NCBI RefSeq assembly: GCF_003049665.1 | Contig: NZ_PYWM01000005.1 | Span: 124,001-188,000 of the forward strand | DNA from: Lysinibacillus mangiferihumi | GTDB lineage: Bacteria > Bacillota > Bacilli > Bacillales_A > Planococcaceae | Direction of reading: 5' to 3' | DNA length: 64,000 bases | In this document: in pieces, positions 55,187 through 64,000 of the stretch | Numbering within the stretch: the first letter of the stretch is position 1 | How the letters are laid out: each line of letters starts with the position of its first letter | Program-made: the position numbers and the translations under genes | Notes under the pieces: model-generated | Seen by the model: the letters and a program-made list of their open reading frames with translations, nothing else | Database searches by the model: none | Told to the model about the DNA's origin: nothing

Positions 55187-55963
55187 ATGGGGAAAGTGTT
55201 CATAGTAGGAGCGGGTCCTGGAGATGTTGATTTGATTACCGTCCGTGGATTGCGCTGCATTGAACAAGCGGATGTCATTTTATATGACAGACTGGTCAAT
55301 AAGGATTTATTAGCCTATGCGAAAAAAAGTGCCAAGTTAATATTTTGCGGTAAGTTACCAAATCGGCATGCCATGATTCAAGATCATATTAATCATTCGC
55401 TTGTAAGCTATGCACAACAAGGTTTTATTGTCACAAGGTTAAAAGGAGGTGACCCATTCGTTTTTGGTAGAGGTGCGGAGGAAGCTGAAGTACTTGCACA
55501 ACACCATATACCATTTGAGGTCGTACCTGGTATTACATCTGGTATAGCTGCACCTGCCTATGCGGGAATTCCTGTTACACATCGAGATTTGAGTTCAAGC
55601 TTTGCAATGGTCACAGGGCATATGCGAGAAGGAAAAGATGATGGTATTCAATGGGAAAGTCTTGCTAAAGGGATCGATACGCTTGCGATTTATATGGGCG
55701 TTGGCAATTTGCCTTATATTCAACAGCAGTTACTGCAATATGGACGTGATGCGCAAACGCCTGTCGCACTTATTCATTGGGGAACGTGTGCACAACAAAA
55801 AACGGTGCTAGGTACATTGGCAACTATTGTGGATGTCGTACAGCAAGAAGAAATTCAAAATCCGAGCATGATTGTAATTGGTAAGGTGGTGACATTAAGG
55901 GAAAAAATCCAATGGTTTGAGGAAGTTTGTCCACAAATGCCTTTCAAAGAGATGTCAGTATAA
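55187..55963 (+). CDS. sumT: Uroporphyrinogen-III C-methyltransferase
   Basis: 258 residues. First step from uroporphyrinogen III to siroheme (precorrin-2). The SAM-dependent methyltransferase motifs are clear: VGAGPGDVDLITVRG, YDRLV, RLKGGDPFVFGRG, EVVPGITSGIAAPAYAGIP and YMGVGNL. ATG 55187 follows AAAGGAGTG. Monofunctional length. It is the first gene of the siroheme and sulfite reductase operon, 12 nt before sirB. Confidence 0.95.
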   Translation: MGKVFIVGAGPGDVDLITVRGLRCIEQADVILYDRLVNKDLLAYAKKSAKLIFCGKLPNRHAMIQDHINHSLVSYAQQGFIVTRLKGGDPFVFGRGAEEAEVLAQHHIPFEVVPGITSGIAAPAYAGIPVTHRDLSSSFAMVTGHMREGKDDGIQWESLAKGIDTLAIYMGVGNLPYIQQQLLQYGRDAQTPVALIHWGTCAQQKTVLGTLATIVDVVQQEEIQNPSMIVIGKVVTLREKIQWFEEVCPQMPFKEMSV

Positions 55964-55975
55964 GGAAGTGTTTCG

Positions 55976-56725
55976 ATGCAAGCGATTTTATATGTAGCAC
56001 ATGGCAGTCGTGTAAAAGCTGGTGTAGAGCAAGCAGTTGCATTTCTACAACGCGTGCAACAGGACATTGCTTTACCAATACAAGAAATTTGTTTTTTGGA
56101 ACTAGCCGAGCCGACGATTGCACAAGGTATAGAAAACTGCTTCCGCCAAGGAGCAACGGCCATTGCGATTATGCCAATTTTGTTGTTAGCCGCGCAGCAT
56201 GCCAAGCATGATATTCCCAAGGAAATTGACAAAGCACAAAAGCAATATCCAACAGTACATTTTACATACGGTGAACCACTCGGCGTACATGAACTATTAA
56301 TTGATACACTTCAAAAACGAATTTTAGAAACACATCTCCATTCTAACAATGCAAGTGTATTACTGATTGGACGTGGCAGTAGTGATCCAGCAGTAAGAGA
56401 GGATTTAACAAAAATCGCATTAAGATTACGCGATAAATATGGTTATGGAAAGGTCGATACGTGCTTTTTATACGGAGCAGGTCCTAATTTGGAGGAATGG
56501 TTAGCACAAAGAAAACAAGACAATGAGCAGGTATTTATTGTGCCATATTTATTGTTTACAGGCATTTTACGTCAAAGTATTGCCAAGCGTTTACAAGGAT
56601 ATGAGGTAAATAACATGATTTTATGTAATAGCTTGGGCTATGACGATAATGTAAGAAAGGTATTAGTGGAACGTATTATGGACTTAATAAAACTACATTA
56701 TTTGGAGGAAGGGTGTTTTTCGTAA
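55976..56725 (+). CDS. sirB: Sirohydrochlorin ferrochelatase, SirB/CbiX type
   Basis: 249 residues. Inserts iron into sirohydrochlorin to give siroheme. The two-domain CbiX layout is visible: LYVAHGSRVKAG with the metal-binding histidine, and ILLLAAQHAKHDIP with the second. The C-terminal half begins VLLIGRGSSDP. The oxidation step between sumT and sirB (precorrin-2 dehydrogenase, SirC) is not encoded in the window. The stop overlaps the next gene by one base. Confidence 0.93.
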   Translation: MQAILYVAHGSRVKAGVEQAVAFLQRVQQDIALPIQEICFLELAEPTIAQGIENCFRQGATAIAIMPILLLAAQHAKHDIPKEIDKAQKQYPTVHFTYGEPLGVHELLIDTLQKRILETHLHSNNASVLLIGRGSSDPAVREDLTKIALRLRDKYGYGKVDTCFLYGAGPNLEEWLAQRKQDNEQVFIVPYLLFTGILRQSIAKRLQGYEVNNMILCNSLGYDDNVRKVLVERIMDLIKLHYLEEGCFS

Positions 56726-56874
56726 TGGTAGATAAAAGAAAAGAAAATATAAATCTAGCATTAGATAATGTCCGACAAATTTTAAATACAGTTAACCATG
56801 GCTCGATTACATTAACTGTTCAAAACTTTTACGTTGTACAAATTGAAAAGAAAGAAAAAATACGTCTTAGATAA
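56725..56874 (+). CDS. yezD: YezD family (DUF2292) microprotein
   Basis: A 49-residue protein, MVDKRKENINLALDNVRQ at the start, then the family core NHGSITLTVQNFYVVQIEKKEK. YezD-like proteins are very small and often found in sulfur-assimilation operons; the role is not established. The start ATG overlaps the sirB stop (TAATG), so it is translationally coupled. It is below the usual minimum length for gene callers. cysJ follows after 28 nt. Confidence 0.8.
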   Translation: MVDKRKENINLALDNVRQILNTVNHGSITLTVQNFYVVQIEKKEKIRLR

Positions 56875-56902
56875 TTTAATAATGATACGTGAGGTGGCTT
56901 AG

Positions 56903-58687
56903 TTGAAACTGCAAGTAATTAACAGTCCTTTTAATGAGGAACAGGTGAAGCTATTAAATGAACTTTTACCTAAATTAACTGGAGAACAAAAAATATGGTT
57001 GAATGGATACTTAAGTGCTCCACTAACAACACTAGATACCGTTGTAGAAGAAGCAGCATTGTCAGTAGTACCAGAGATGAAAACGGTGACGCTATTATAT
57101 GGCTCACAAACTGGAAATAGCCAAGGACTTGCTGAAAAATATGCAGCTGCATTAAAAGCAAATGATATTGAGGTGACTGTCACATCTTTAGCAAAGTTTA
57201 AGCCAAATAATTTGAAGAAAATAACGAATCTTTTGCTCGTAGTGAGTACGCATGGTGAAGGGGAACCACCCGATCAAGCAATTCAATTCTATGAATTTTT
57301 GCACAGTAAGCGTGCGCCTAAATTAGAACATTTGCACTTTTCCGTTTTGGCATTAGGAGATAGCTCATATGAATTTTTCTGTAAAACTGGGCAGGATTTT
57401 GACGCACAATTTGAAAAGTTAGGCGCGAAACGCATCGTACCACGTACAGACTGTGATGTTGATTACGATGAACCAGCAGCCAAATGGTTTACAGCTGTTC
57501 AACAGGCATTATTACAGCAAAGTGATACAGCGATTGTCTCGAATGCAACGCCATTATTAGAAGAAGAGGCTACATATTCCCGCAAAAATCCGTATTATGC
57601 CGAAGTACTGGAAAATATCAATTTAAATGGTCGTGGCTCGAATAAGGAAACACGTCATATTGAGTTGTCCATTGAAGGTGCAAATTTACATTTTGAGCCT
57701 GGAGATAGCATTGGTATTCTTCCAGAAAATGATGAATCTTTAGTAGATGCATTAATAACAGCCTTACAGTTTCATCCCCAAACAGAAGTAACGGTTTTTG
57801 AGGAATCCTTGCAATTAAAAGAGGCTCTTCAAAAAAAATTAGAAATTACGGTGTTATCGAAGCCTCTTTTACAAAAAATAAGTGCTTTTACGGTGCATAA
57901 AGCATTTGCAGAGCTATGTGAAAGTGCTACAGCATGGAAGGATTATGCAAGAGGAAGAGATTTACTTGATGTCGTTGAAGATTTTGCTCCTTTTACTTGG
58001 GATGCACAACAGTTTGTAGCCCTTCTTCGTAAAATTCCAGCGAGATTGTATTCCATTGCTAGTAGCCAATTGGCCAATAGTGATGAAGTCCATTTAACAA
58101 TTGCTAAAGTGAGTTATGAAACGAATGGTCGAAAGCGTTTGGGCGTGTGTTCGGGCAGTATTGCAGAGCGAATTCAAGTGGGCGATACATTACCGATTTA
58201 TGTCCATAAAAATCCAAACTTTAGATTGCCAGAACAAGCAGATACACCAATTATTATGATTGGTGCGGGCACAGGTGTTGCGCCGTATCGGGCTTTTTTA
58301 GAGCAGCGAGAGGAATTAGGAATAACAGGGGATTCTTGGCTGATTTTTGGCGATCAACATTTTGTCACCGATTTCCTTTATCAAACAGATTGGCAGCGCT
58401 GGCTTGCTTCAGGCACATTGGCTCAAATGGATGTTGCTTTCTCACGTGATACAGATAAAAAAGTATACGTCCAACATAAAATTCACGAAAAGGCACAAGT
58501 ATTTTATGAATGGCTTGAGCAAGGGGCTGTTATTTACGTTTGTGGTGATGAAAAATCGATGGCTGCTGATGTTGATCAAACAATCTGTCGCATTATTGAG
58601 CAGCAAGGGCATAAAACGCCTGAGGAAGCGAAAGCATATATCAATGATTTGAAACAGCAGAAGCGCTACCAACGTGATGTTTATTAG
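56903..58687 (+). CDS. cysJ: CysJ, sulfite reductase flavoprotein subunit
   Basis: 594 residues. A flavodoxin-like FMN domain (LLYGSQTGNSQGLAEKYA, STHGEGEPPD) is followed by a FAD domain (RLYSIASS, RLGVCSG) and an NADPH domain (MIGAGTGVAPYRAFLEQR, VYVCGDEKSMAADV). It passes electrons from NADPH to CysI. It starts with TTG 5 nt after GAGGTGG. It is 16 nt before cysI. Confidence 0.95.
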   Translation: MKLQVINSPFNEEQVKLLNELLPKLTGEQKIWLNGYLSAPLTTLDTVVEEAALSVVPEMKTVTLLYGSQTGNSQGLAEKYAAALKANDIEVTVTSLAKFKPNNLKKITNLLLVVSTHGEGEPPDQAIQFYEFLHSKRAPKLEHLHFSVLALGDSSYEFFCKTGQDFDAQFEKLGAKRIVPRTDCDVDYDEPAAKWFTAVQQALLQQSDTAIVSNATPLLEEEATYSRKNPYYAEVLENINLNGRGSNKETRHIELSIEGANLHFEPGDSIGILPENDESLVDALITALQFHPQTEVTVFEESLQLKEALQKKLEITVLSKPLLQKISAFTVHKAFAELCESATAWKDYARGRDLLDVVEDFAPFTWDAQQFVALLRKIPARLYSIASSQLANSDEVHLTIAKVSYETNGRKRLGVCSGSIAERIQVGDTLPIYVHKNPNFRLPEQADTPIIMIGAGTGVAPYRAFLEQREELGITGDSWLIFGDQHFVTDFLYQTDWQRWLASGTLAQMDVAFSRDTDKKVYVQHKIHEKAQVFYEWLEQGAVIYVCGDEKSMAADVDQTICRIIEQQGHKTPEEAKAYINDLKQQKRYQRDVY

Positions 58688-58703
58688 TAAAGGAGCGAGA
58701 TAA

Positions 58704-60425
58704 ATGACTGGAAAAATTATTTTACCCCCACAACCTGGAACACCAAGCGATGTTGAGCGTATTAAAAGCGATAGTAATTACTTGCGTGGAACATTAGAAA
58801 GAACGATGAACGAACCTTTAAGTTCAGGTATTCCTGAAGATGATAATCGCTTAATGAAATTTCATGGCAGTTATTTACAGGATGATCGAGATTTAAGAAA
58901 TGAACGGCAACGTCAAAAATTAGAGCCCGCGTATCAGTTTATGGTGCGTGTACGTACACCTGGTGGTGCGGCAACACCTGCACAGTGGCTTGTTATGGAT
59001 GAGATGGCAAGAAAATATGGCAATGGATCATTAAAATTAACAACACGTCAGGCATTCCAAGTGCACGGGATTTTAAAATGGAATGTCAAAAAATATATGC
59101 AAGAAATAAATGAAGTACTGTTAGATTCTCTTGCTGCATGTGGGGATGTCAACCGTAATGTAATGTGTAATGTCAATCCCAATCAATCAGCATTACACGA
59201 GGAAATTTACAATTGGTCAGCAAAGTTAAGTGAGCATTTATTGCCAAGAACACGTGCCTATCACGAGTTATGGCTAGATGGCGAAAAAGTAGTGGATAGC
59301 CAAGAAGAAGAAATCGAGCCAATTTACGGTGCACAATATTTGCCTCGTAAATTTAAAATTGGTATTGCGATTCCACCGAGCAATGATGTCGATGTTTACT
59401 CACAAGATATTGGCTTTATTGCAATCGTTGAAGATGATGAGCTTGTAGGTTTTAACGTAGCAGTTGGTGGTGGTATGGGGATGACACATGGTGATCATGA
59501 AACGTATCCACAGCTTGCGCGTATGATTGGCTTTATAACGCCTGATAAATTACTTGAGACGGCAGAGAAAATTATTACGATACAACGTGATTATGGTAAT
59601 CGTTCAATTCGTAAAAATGCCCGTTTTAAATATACAATTGATGCACGTGGACTCGACTGGTTTAAAGCAGAATTACATCGTCGGCTAGGGTGGGAAATAC
59701 AAGCGGAGCGTCCATTTACATTTGACCGAACGGGCGATGAATTTGGATGGATTAAAGGTGCAAATGGTAAATGGCATTATACGTTATTTATTCAAAATGG
59801 GCGCATTAAAGATTTTGAGGATTATGAGCTGTTAACAGGTTTACGAGAAATTGCCAAAGTGCATACCGGAGATTTCCGGTTAACACCAAATCAAAACTTA
59901 ATGATTGGCAATGTATCGCAACAGCAGAAGGAAATCATTGCTGCGCTTATTGAGCAGTATAAGTTAACAGACGGGGCCCACTATTCAGCGCTGCGCCGTA
60001 ATTCCATTGCTTGTGTGTCGTTGCCTACTTGCGGTTTAGCAATGGCAGAGGCAGAACGTTATTTGCCTTCACTCATTACGAAAATTGATACGATTATCGA
60101 TGAAGCGGGTTTACATGATACGGAAATTGTTATACGTATGTCGGGTTGCCCAAATGGGTGCTCACGCGCTGCAATGGGGGAAATCGGTTTTATCGGCAAA
60201 GGTCCAGGAAAATATAACATGTATCTTGGCGCAAGCTTTACAGGTAATCGTTTAAATAAAATTTATCGCGAAAATATTGGGGAAGAAGAAATTTTAGCCG
60301 AACTACGTCCAATTTTGCTGCACTATGCAAAAGACCGTTTAGAGGGCGAGCATTTCGGGGATTTTGTAATTCGTGCAGGTTATGTAACAGCCGTCTTTGA
60401 TGGCCGAGAATTTCATAAAGAGTAA
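58704..60425 (+). CDS. cysI: CysI, sulfite reductase hemoprotein subunit
   Basis: 573 residues. Reduces sulfite to sulfide with siroheme and a 4Fe-4S cluster. The cluster and heme cysteines are present: [15 protein letters not shown] with the upstream cysteine CVSLPTC, and [16 protein letters not shown]. The N-terminal ferredoxin-like half has [15 protein letters not shown] and [11 protein letters not shown]. Start ATG 58704 with AAAGGAGCG. Last gene of the operon. Confidence 0.96.
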   Translation: MTGKIILPPQPGTPSDVERIKSDSNYLRGTLERTMNEPLSSGIPEDDNRLMKFHGSYLQDDRDLRNERQRQKLEPAYQFMVRVRTPGGAATPAQWLVMDEMARKYGNGSLKLTTRQAFQVHGILKWNVKKYMQEINEVLLDSLAACGDVNRNVMCNVNPNQSALHEEIYNWSAKLSEHLLPRTRAYHELWLDGEKVVDSQEEEIEPIYGAQYLPRKFKIGIAIPPSNDVDVYSQDIGFIAIVEDDELVGFNVAVGGGMGMTHGDHETYPQLARMIGFITPDKLLETAEKIITIQRDYGNRSIRKNARFKYTIDARGLDWFKAELHRRLGWEIQAERPFTFDRTGDEFGWIKGANGKWHYTLFIQNGRIKDFEDYELLTGLREIAKVHTGDFRLTPNQNLMIGNVSQQQKEIIAALIEQYKLTDGAHYSALRRNSIACVSLPTCGLAMAEAERYLPSLITKIDTIIDEAGLHDTEIVIRMSGCPNGCSRAAMGEIGFIGKGPGKYNMYLGASFTGNRLNKIYRENIGEEEILAELRPILLHYAKDRLEGEHFGDFVIRAGYVTAVFDGREFHKE

Positions 60426-60433
60426 AAGGAGGG

Positions 60434-60474
60434 TGACTGGCACGCAAACAATTCTGAATTCTATTAGTGCCAGT
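60434..60474. terminator. Inverted repeat after cysI
   Basis: GTGACTGGCA (60434-60443) pairs perfectly with TGCCAGTCAC at about 60463-60472. It begins 9 bases after the cysI stop, has a 20-nt loop, and lacks a T-run. It may stabilise the transcript end or act with the stem at 60590. Confidence 0.5.
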
Positions 60475-60497
60475 CACTCAAACAATTACATTAGCCA

Positions 60498-60648
60498 TGG
60501 TAGCGAGTGTCCCGGTTTACGTGTGCCCTTGGAAACACTTAATTGGAGGTAAGAATGCTTCCCCCATAATGGACATCAACGACATAGCAAAAAGTGTTAG
60601 ATTGAAGGCAGTCAATCTAACACTTTTCTTTTTTGTCCCAGCTTTTTT
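60498..60648 (+). repeat. Dispersed repeat, diverged copy C (right part)
   Basis: The GC-rich middle is diverged but still alignable with copy A. The stem 60590-60605 with 60612-60627 (loop AGGCAG) and the right end TTTTGTCCCAGCTTTTTT are conserved. Same orientation as copy A. It lies exactly between the convergent cysI and cysA genes. Confidence 0.65.
60590..60632. terminator. Terminator between cysI and cysA
   Basis: A 16-bp perfect stem (AAAAGTGTTAGATTGA with its complement) and a T-run; it can act for both convergent operons. Confidence 0.85.
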
Positions 60649-61717
60649 AAATAGAATAATCTTCTGGAATAAATACTTTTAATTGCTTTGGTCGCACAAA
60701 TACATTGTCGCCTACTTTAAGCTGAAGATTTAAAAATTGTTCTTTTGTCAGTTCTGCCTCTAAAAATTCATCCATGTCGCAACGTCGGAGTTCAATTTGG
60801 ACAATCGGCCCAAGCAAATGAATATGGCTTATATGAGCGGGGACAGTGCCTGCCACCGCTGTTTTTTCAATTTGTATATCGTGTGGTCGCACATAGCCTA
60901 CTGCATCTTCTTGCGTATGGGCATGCGTATCTGGCACATCAATGGCAAATTCTCCATGTGTCAACTTACCGTTATGTAAACGCCCTTTAAAGAGGTTAAC
61001 ATTACCTAAGAAATCATAAACAAATGGACTTTTAGGATGGGTGTACACTTCATCTGGACTTCCAATTTGCTCAATTTTGCCGTTGTTCATCACGACGATA
61101 CGATCTGCAACATCGAGTGCTTCTTCTTGGTCATGCGTAACAAAAATACTTGTAATATGAAAATCATCATGTAACTTCCGCAACCAACGCCGTAATTCCT
61201 TACGCACTTTTGCATCAAGTGCTCCAAATGGTTCATCTAGTAAAAGGACTTTAGGTTCCACAGCAAGTGCACGTGCAAGTGCAACCCGTTGACGTTGCCC
61301 ACCAGATAGCTGTGTGGGATAGCGATCCGAAAAATTGTCTAGTTTAACAAGTCGCAGTAGGGTCATTACTTTATCGGTTATTTCTGCTTTGGATGGTCTT
61401 GTTTTACGTGGTCGTACTTTCAATCCATAGGCAACATTATCGAAGACCGTCATATGGCGAAAGAGCGCATAGTGTTGAAAGACAAAGCCTACGTTTCGTT
61501 CCTTCGGGTGACGATTGGTAATCGTTTGGCCGTCAAATAAGATTTCGCCGACATCCGATGCTTCAAGCCCTGCAATCACGCGCAGTAAAGACGTTTTACC
61601 AGAACCAGAAGGGCCAAGTAGTGCTACCAATTCACCAGATTGAATATCGATGGATACATCTTGTAAAGCTTGAAAAGAACCAAATTTCTTAGAAACATTT
61701 TGAATTTGAATGCTCAC
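60647..61717 (-). CDS. cysA: CysA, sulfate/thiosulfate ABC transporter ATPase
   Basis: 356 residues. Walker [10 protein letters not shown], signature [15 protein letters not shown], Walker [13 protein letters not shown] and the H-loop VTHDQEEAL are complete. The C-terminal 110 residues are the regulatory TOBE-type domain ([12 protein letters not shown]). It powers sulfate import through CysT and CysW. It starts with GTG 61717 after AAAGGAGG, 15 nt after cysW. Last gene of the sbp-cysT-cysW-cysA operon. Confidence 0.94.
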   Translation of the reverse strand: MSIQIQNVSKKFGSFQALQDVSIDIQSGELVALLGPSGSGKTSLLRVIAGLEASDVGEILFDGQTITNRHPKERNVGFVFQHYALFRHMTVFDNVAYGLKVRPRKTRPSKAEITDKVMTLLRLVKLDNFSDRYPTQLSGGQRQRVALARALAVEPKVLLLDEPFGALDAKVRKELRRWLRKLHDDFHITSIFVTHDQEEALDVADRIVVMNNGKIEQIGSPDEVYTHPKSPFVYDFLGNVNLFKGRLHNGKLTHGEFAIDVPDTHAHTQEDAVGYVRPHDIQIEKTAVAGTVPAHISHIHLLGPIVQIELRRCDMDEFLEAELTKEQFLNLQLKVGDNVFVRPKQLKVFIPEDYSI

Positions 61718-61732
61718 GCAAGAATACCTCCT

Positions 61733-62608
61733 TTAAATTGATTTCGATTTCCATGCAACAATATCTTTTATAACTAGCGTTATAATCGCTAACACACTCA
61801 TCAATGAAGCAACAGCAAAAGCTGCTGAAAATTGGTATTCATTGTATAAAATTTCGATATGAAGCGGCATTGTATTCGTCATGCCTCGAATATGACCCGA
61901 GACGACAGAAACTGCCCCAAACTCACCAATGGCACGTGCATTACATAAAATCAAACCATAAATTAATCCCCATTTAATATTGGGTAAAGTTACATACCAA
62001 AAGGTTTTAAAACCATTTGCACCAAGAGAAATAGAAGCCTCTTCTTCAGCGTTCCCTTGTGCTTGCATTAACGGGACAAGCTCACGTGCAACAAAAGGCA
62101 ATGTTACAAATATAGTCGCAAGTACAATGCCAGGTAAGGCAAAAACAATTTTAATGTCATTAGCAAATAGCCAATCTCCAAATAGCCCTTGTGCACCAAA
62201 TAGCAAGATAAATACTAAGCCTGCAATAACGGGCGATACAGCAAAAGGTAAGTCAATTACTGTTAATAATAAATTTTTACCTTTGTAATTGAATTTCGTT
62301 AATGCCCAAGCAGCCATAATGCCGAAAATAGCATTTAAAGGAACGGCAATTGCTACTACTGTTAAGGTCAACTGAATAGCAGCTAAAGCATCTGGATGTG
62401 TGATTGCTGCAAAGTATACGTCTGCCCCTTTTTGAAAGGCCGTAATAAAAATCGATACGAGGGGGAGTACGATAAAAAATGCTAAAAATGCGAGTGCAAT
62501 AAATGTTAATACATAACGAAAGAAGCGAGGCTCCTGTAAGGCAGCGGGCTTTGCTGCTACAATCCGTGTTTGTGGAGCCAAAGGTTCGATAATCGTAGAC
62601 TGATCCAT
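61733..62608 (-). CDS. cysW: CysW, sulfate ABC transporter permease
   Basis: 291 residues with six membrane segments. The ATPase-contact EAA loop is [22 protein letters not shown]. Its N-terminus (about 30 residues) is cytoplasmic. It forms the channel with CysT. ATG 62608 follows TAGGAGG, 9 bases after the cysT stop. Confidence 0.93.
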   Translation of the reverse strand: MDQSTIIEPLAPQTRIVAAKPAALQEPRFFRYVLTFIALAFLAFFIVLPLVSIFITAFQKGADVYFAAITHPDALAAIQLTLTVVAIAVPLNAIFGIMAAWALTKFNYKGKNLLLTVIDLPFAVSPVIAGLVFILLFGAQGLFGDWLFANDIKIVFALPGIVLATIFVTLPFVARELVPLMQAQGNAEEEASISLGANGFKTFWYVTLPNIKWGLIYGLILCNARAIGEFGAVSVVSGHIRGMTNTMPLHIEILYNEYQFSAAFAVASLMSVLAIITLVIKDIVAWKSKSI

Positions 62609-62617
62609 AAATACCTC

Positions 62618-63454
62618 CTAATGTATAAAGCGGCGATTTGCTAGCCATTGAATAAGATTAATCGTAAATAATAAGACAAAGGATGTAATCAGCATAACAG
62701 CGGCAATAGACGTGGCACCCGCATAGTCATATTGTTCAAGCTTTGTCATAATGATTAACGGTGTAATTTCTGTCTTCATCGGCATGTTACCAGCGATAAA
62801 GACAACTGAACCGTATTCCCCTAATGCACGTGCAAAGGCTAATGAAAAGCCAGTCAAAATGGCTGGTGCAAGTTCAGGAAAAATAATCTTACATACAGTT
62901 TGCAGACGTGTTGCCCCTAAACTTGCTGAGGCTTCTTCAACTTCTACACTAATATTTTGTAAAACAGGTTGCACAGTACGCACAACAAATGGAAGACCGA
63001 TAAATGTTAGAGCAATTATAATACCGAGTGGTGTAAAGGCGATTTTAAAATTGAAAAACTGCCCAATCCAGCCATTTGGTGCATATAGCGATGTTAAAGC
63101 AATACCTGCTACTGCCGTAGGTAAAGCAAATGGTAAATCTACAAGACCGTCAATAATACGTTTAAACGGGAAGTGGTAGCGCACGAGTACCCAAGCGATA
63201 ATGGTGCCAAACACAACGTTTACTAAACCAGCAGCAAGCGCAGTGCCAAAGCTTAGCTTATAGGAGGCAATTGCTCGAGGGTCGGTGACAATTGCGGTAA
63301 ACTCTGCCCAGCTTAAGGACATTGTCTGAATGAAAATCATTGCTAAAGGTAACAGCACAAGCAAGCTTACGTAGAGCATCGTATAACCAAGTGAAAGGGG
63401 GAAGCCGGGAATAACACGAGCCGGCTTCTTTTTAAATGTTAGGCTAGTCATCAT
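62618..63454 (-). CDS. cysT: CysT, sulfate ABC transporter permease
   Basis: 278 residues with six membrane segments and the EAA loop VEEASASLGATRLQTVCKIIFP. It pairs with CysW. The start is one of two consecutive ATG codons at 63454 and 63451 after AAGGAGG. It begins 8 nt after the sbp stop. Confidence 0.93.
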   Translation of the reverse strand: MMTSLTFKKKPARVIPGFPLSLGYTMLYVSLLVLLPLAMIFIQTMSLSWAEFTAIVTDPRAIASYKLSFGTALAAGLVNVVFGTIIAWVLVRYHFPFKRIIDGLVDLPFALPTAVAGIALTSLYAPNGWIGQFFNFKIAFTPLGIIIALTFIGLPFVVRTVQPVLQNISVEVEEASASLGATRLQTVCKIIFPELAPAILTGFSLAFARALGEYGSVVFIAGNMPMKTEITPLIIMTKLEQYDYAGATSIAAVMLITSFVLLFTINLIQWLANRRFIH

Positions 63455-63462
63455 ATGCCTCC

Positions 63463-64000
63463 TTATTGTGGAACGTAAATTTCATCGAATGTACCACCAT
63501 CTTTAAAATGTGTTGTCTGAGCTTCAGTCCAACCCCCAAAGTCTTCAATGGAAATAAGTTCAAGCTTCGGGAATTGCGCTTGGTATTTTGCTAATATATC
63601 TTCATTGCGTGGTCGATAGTAGTTTTTCGCAGCAATCTCTTGGCCGATGTCACTATATAAATGTTGTAGGTATGCTTCTGCCACTTTACGCGTCCCTTTT
63701 TTATCAACAATTTTGTCAACGATTGCTACAGGAGGCTCTGCTAAAATACTTAAAGAAGGTGTAATGATTTCGAATGCATCTTTCCCTAATTCATTAAGTG
63801 ATAAATAAGCTTCATTTTCCCAGGCAATTAACACATCACCAATTTTTCTTTCAACAAATGTAGTCGTGGCGCCGCGAGCACCAGAATCAAGTACCTCTAC
63901 ATTGCTATACAAAGCCTTCATAAAATCTTTTATTTGCTTCTCGTCATTGTTATACAACTTCGCTGCATAGCCCCATGCGGCTAAGTAATTCCAACGGGCA
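63463..64000 (-). CDS. sbp: Sulfate-binding lipoprotein Sbp, C-terminal part
   Basis: The visible 179 residues are the C-terminal part of a periplasmic-type sulfate-binding protein: [12 protein letters not shown] runs in from the edge, then [23 protein letters not shown] and [22 protein letters not shown], all characteristic of Sbp/CysP. The 5' part, with the expected lipoprotein signal, is beyond the window. It is the upstream gene of the transporter operon. Confidence 0.92.
   Translation of the reverse strand, partial: ARWNYLAAWGYAAKLYNNDEKQIKDFMKALYSNVEVLDSGARGATTTFVERKIGDVLIAWENEAYLSLNELGKDAFEIITPSLSILAEPPVAIVDKIVDKKGTRKVAEAYLQHLYSDIGQEIAAKNYYRPRNEDILAKYQAQFPKLELISIEDFGGWTEAQTTHFKDGGTFDEIYVPQ

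Overview
The window looks like chromosome of a low-GC, endospore-forming Firmicute of the Bacillaceae/Planococcaceae type; Lysinibacillus or a close relative is my best guess. The basis is AT-rich codon use, strong AGGAGG-type ribosome binding sites, and blocks of genes that in Bacillus subtilis are called suf, yun, yut, yuz and yui, including the sporulation gene yunB. The genus is inferred from gene content, not from a search.

Layout. 1-3.0 kb is a decayed accessory patch: a tyrosine-recombinase fragment at the edge, a broken IS21-type element (istB with one in-frame stop, istA internally deleted), gene remnants and two hypothetical genes. 3.6-17.9 kb is a large exopolysaccharide region in two consecutive operons. 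Operon 1 encodes a UDP-HexNAc dehydrogenase, a lipoprotein with two NodB deacetylase domains, a PilZ-like/GT2 synthase, a second membrane deacetylase-like protein and a GH18-like lipoprotein. A structured leader RNA follows, then operon 2: a degenerate GGDEF plus degenerate receiver protein, a membrane HEAT-repeat protein, a second GT2 synthase and a 1060-residue membrane-anchored glycoside-hydrolase-like protein. 18.3-23.2 kb holds a GltC-like LysR regulator and a two-component pair whose kinase carries a dead kinase module, a receiver and a live LytS-type module. 23.9-29.1 kb is the sufCDSUB iron-sulfur operon. 29.8-30.6 kb has two related small secreted proteins, one frameshifted.

30.8-46.2 kb is a yun/yut-type housekeeping region: yunF-yunE-yunD, an HD-GYP protein, yunB, lipA, yutD, uppP, a HAD phosphatase, yutE-yutF, yuzB, an NADH dehydrogenase with two Rex-type operators, yuzD, yutI, a DUF2225 protein and yutM. 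46.5-51.7 kb is more variable: secreted, lipo- and SH3-domain proteins, a CarD/MarR divergent pair with palindromic operators, and a Nudix hydrolase. 51.8-54.6 kb is yuiB, yuiD, pepA and a Gly/Pro/Tyr-rich small protein. 55-64 kb is sulfur assimilation: sumT-sirB-yezD-cysJ-cysI facing a divergently oriented sulfate ABC transporter (cysA, cysW, cysT, sbp; sbp runs off the edge).

How it fits together. The most unusual part is the 14-kb polysaccharide region, where c-di-GMP-type parts (a PilZ-like domain, a degenerate GGDEF, and an HD-GYP enzyme elsewhere in the window) sit beside synthesis, deacetylation and hydrolysis genes. A second theme is redundant regulatory hairpins: four copies of a dispersed repeat with terminal inverted repeats and a conserved terminator stem punctuate operon ends, and several genes have their ribosome binding site inside a hairpin. 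All functions are inferred from motifs and family knowledge; no database search was possible.
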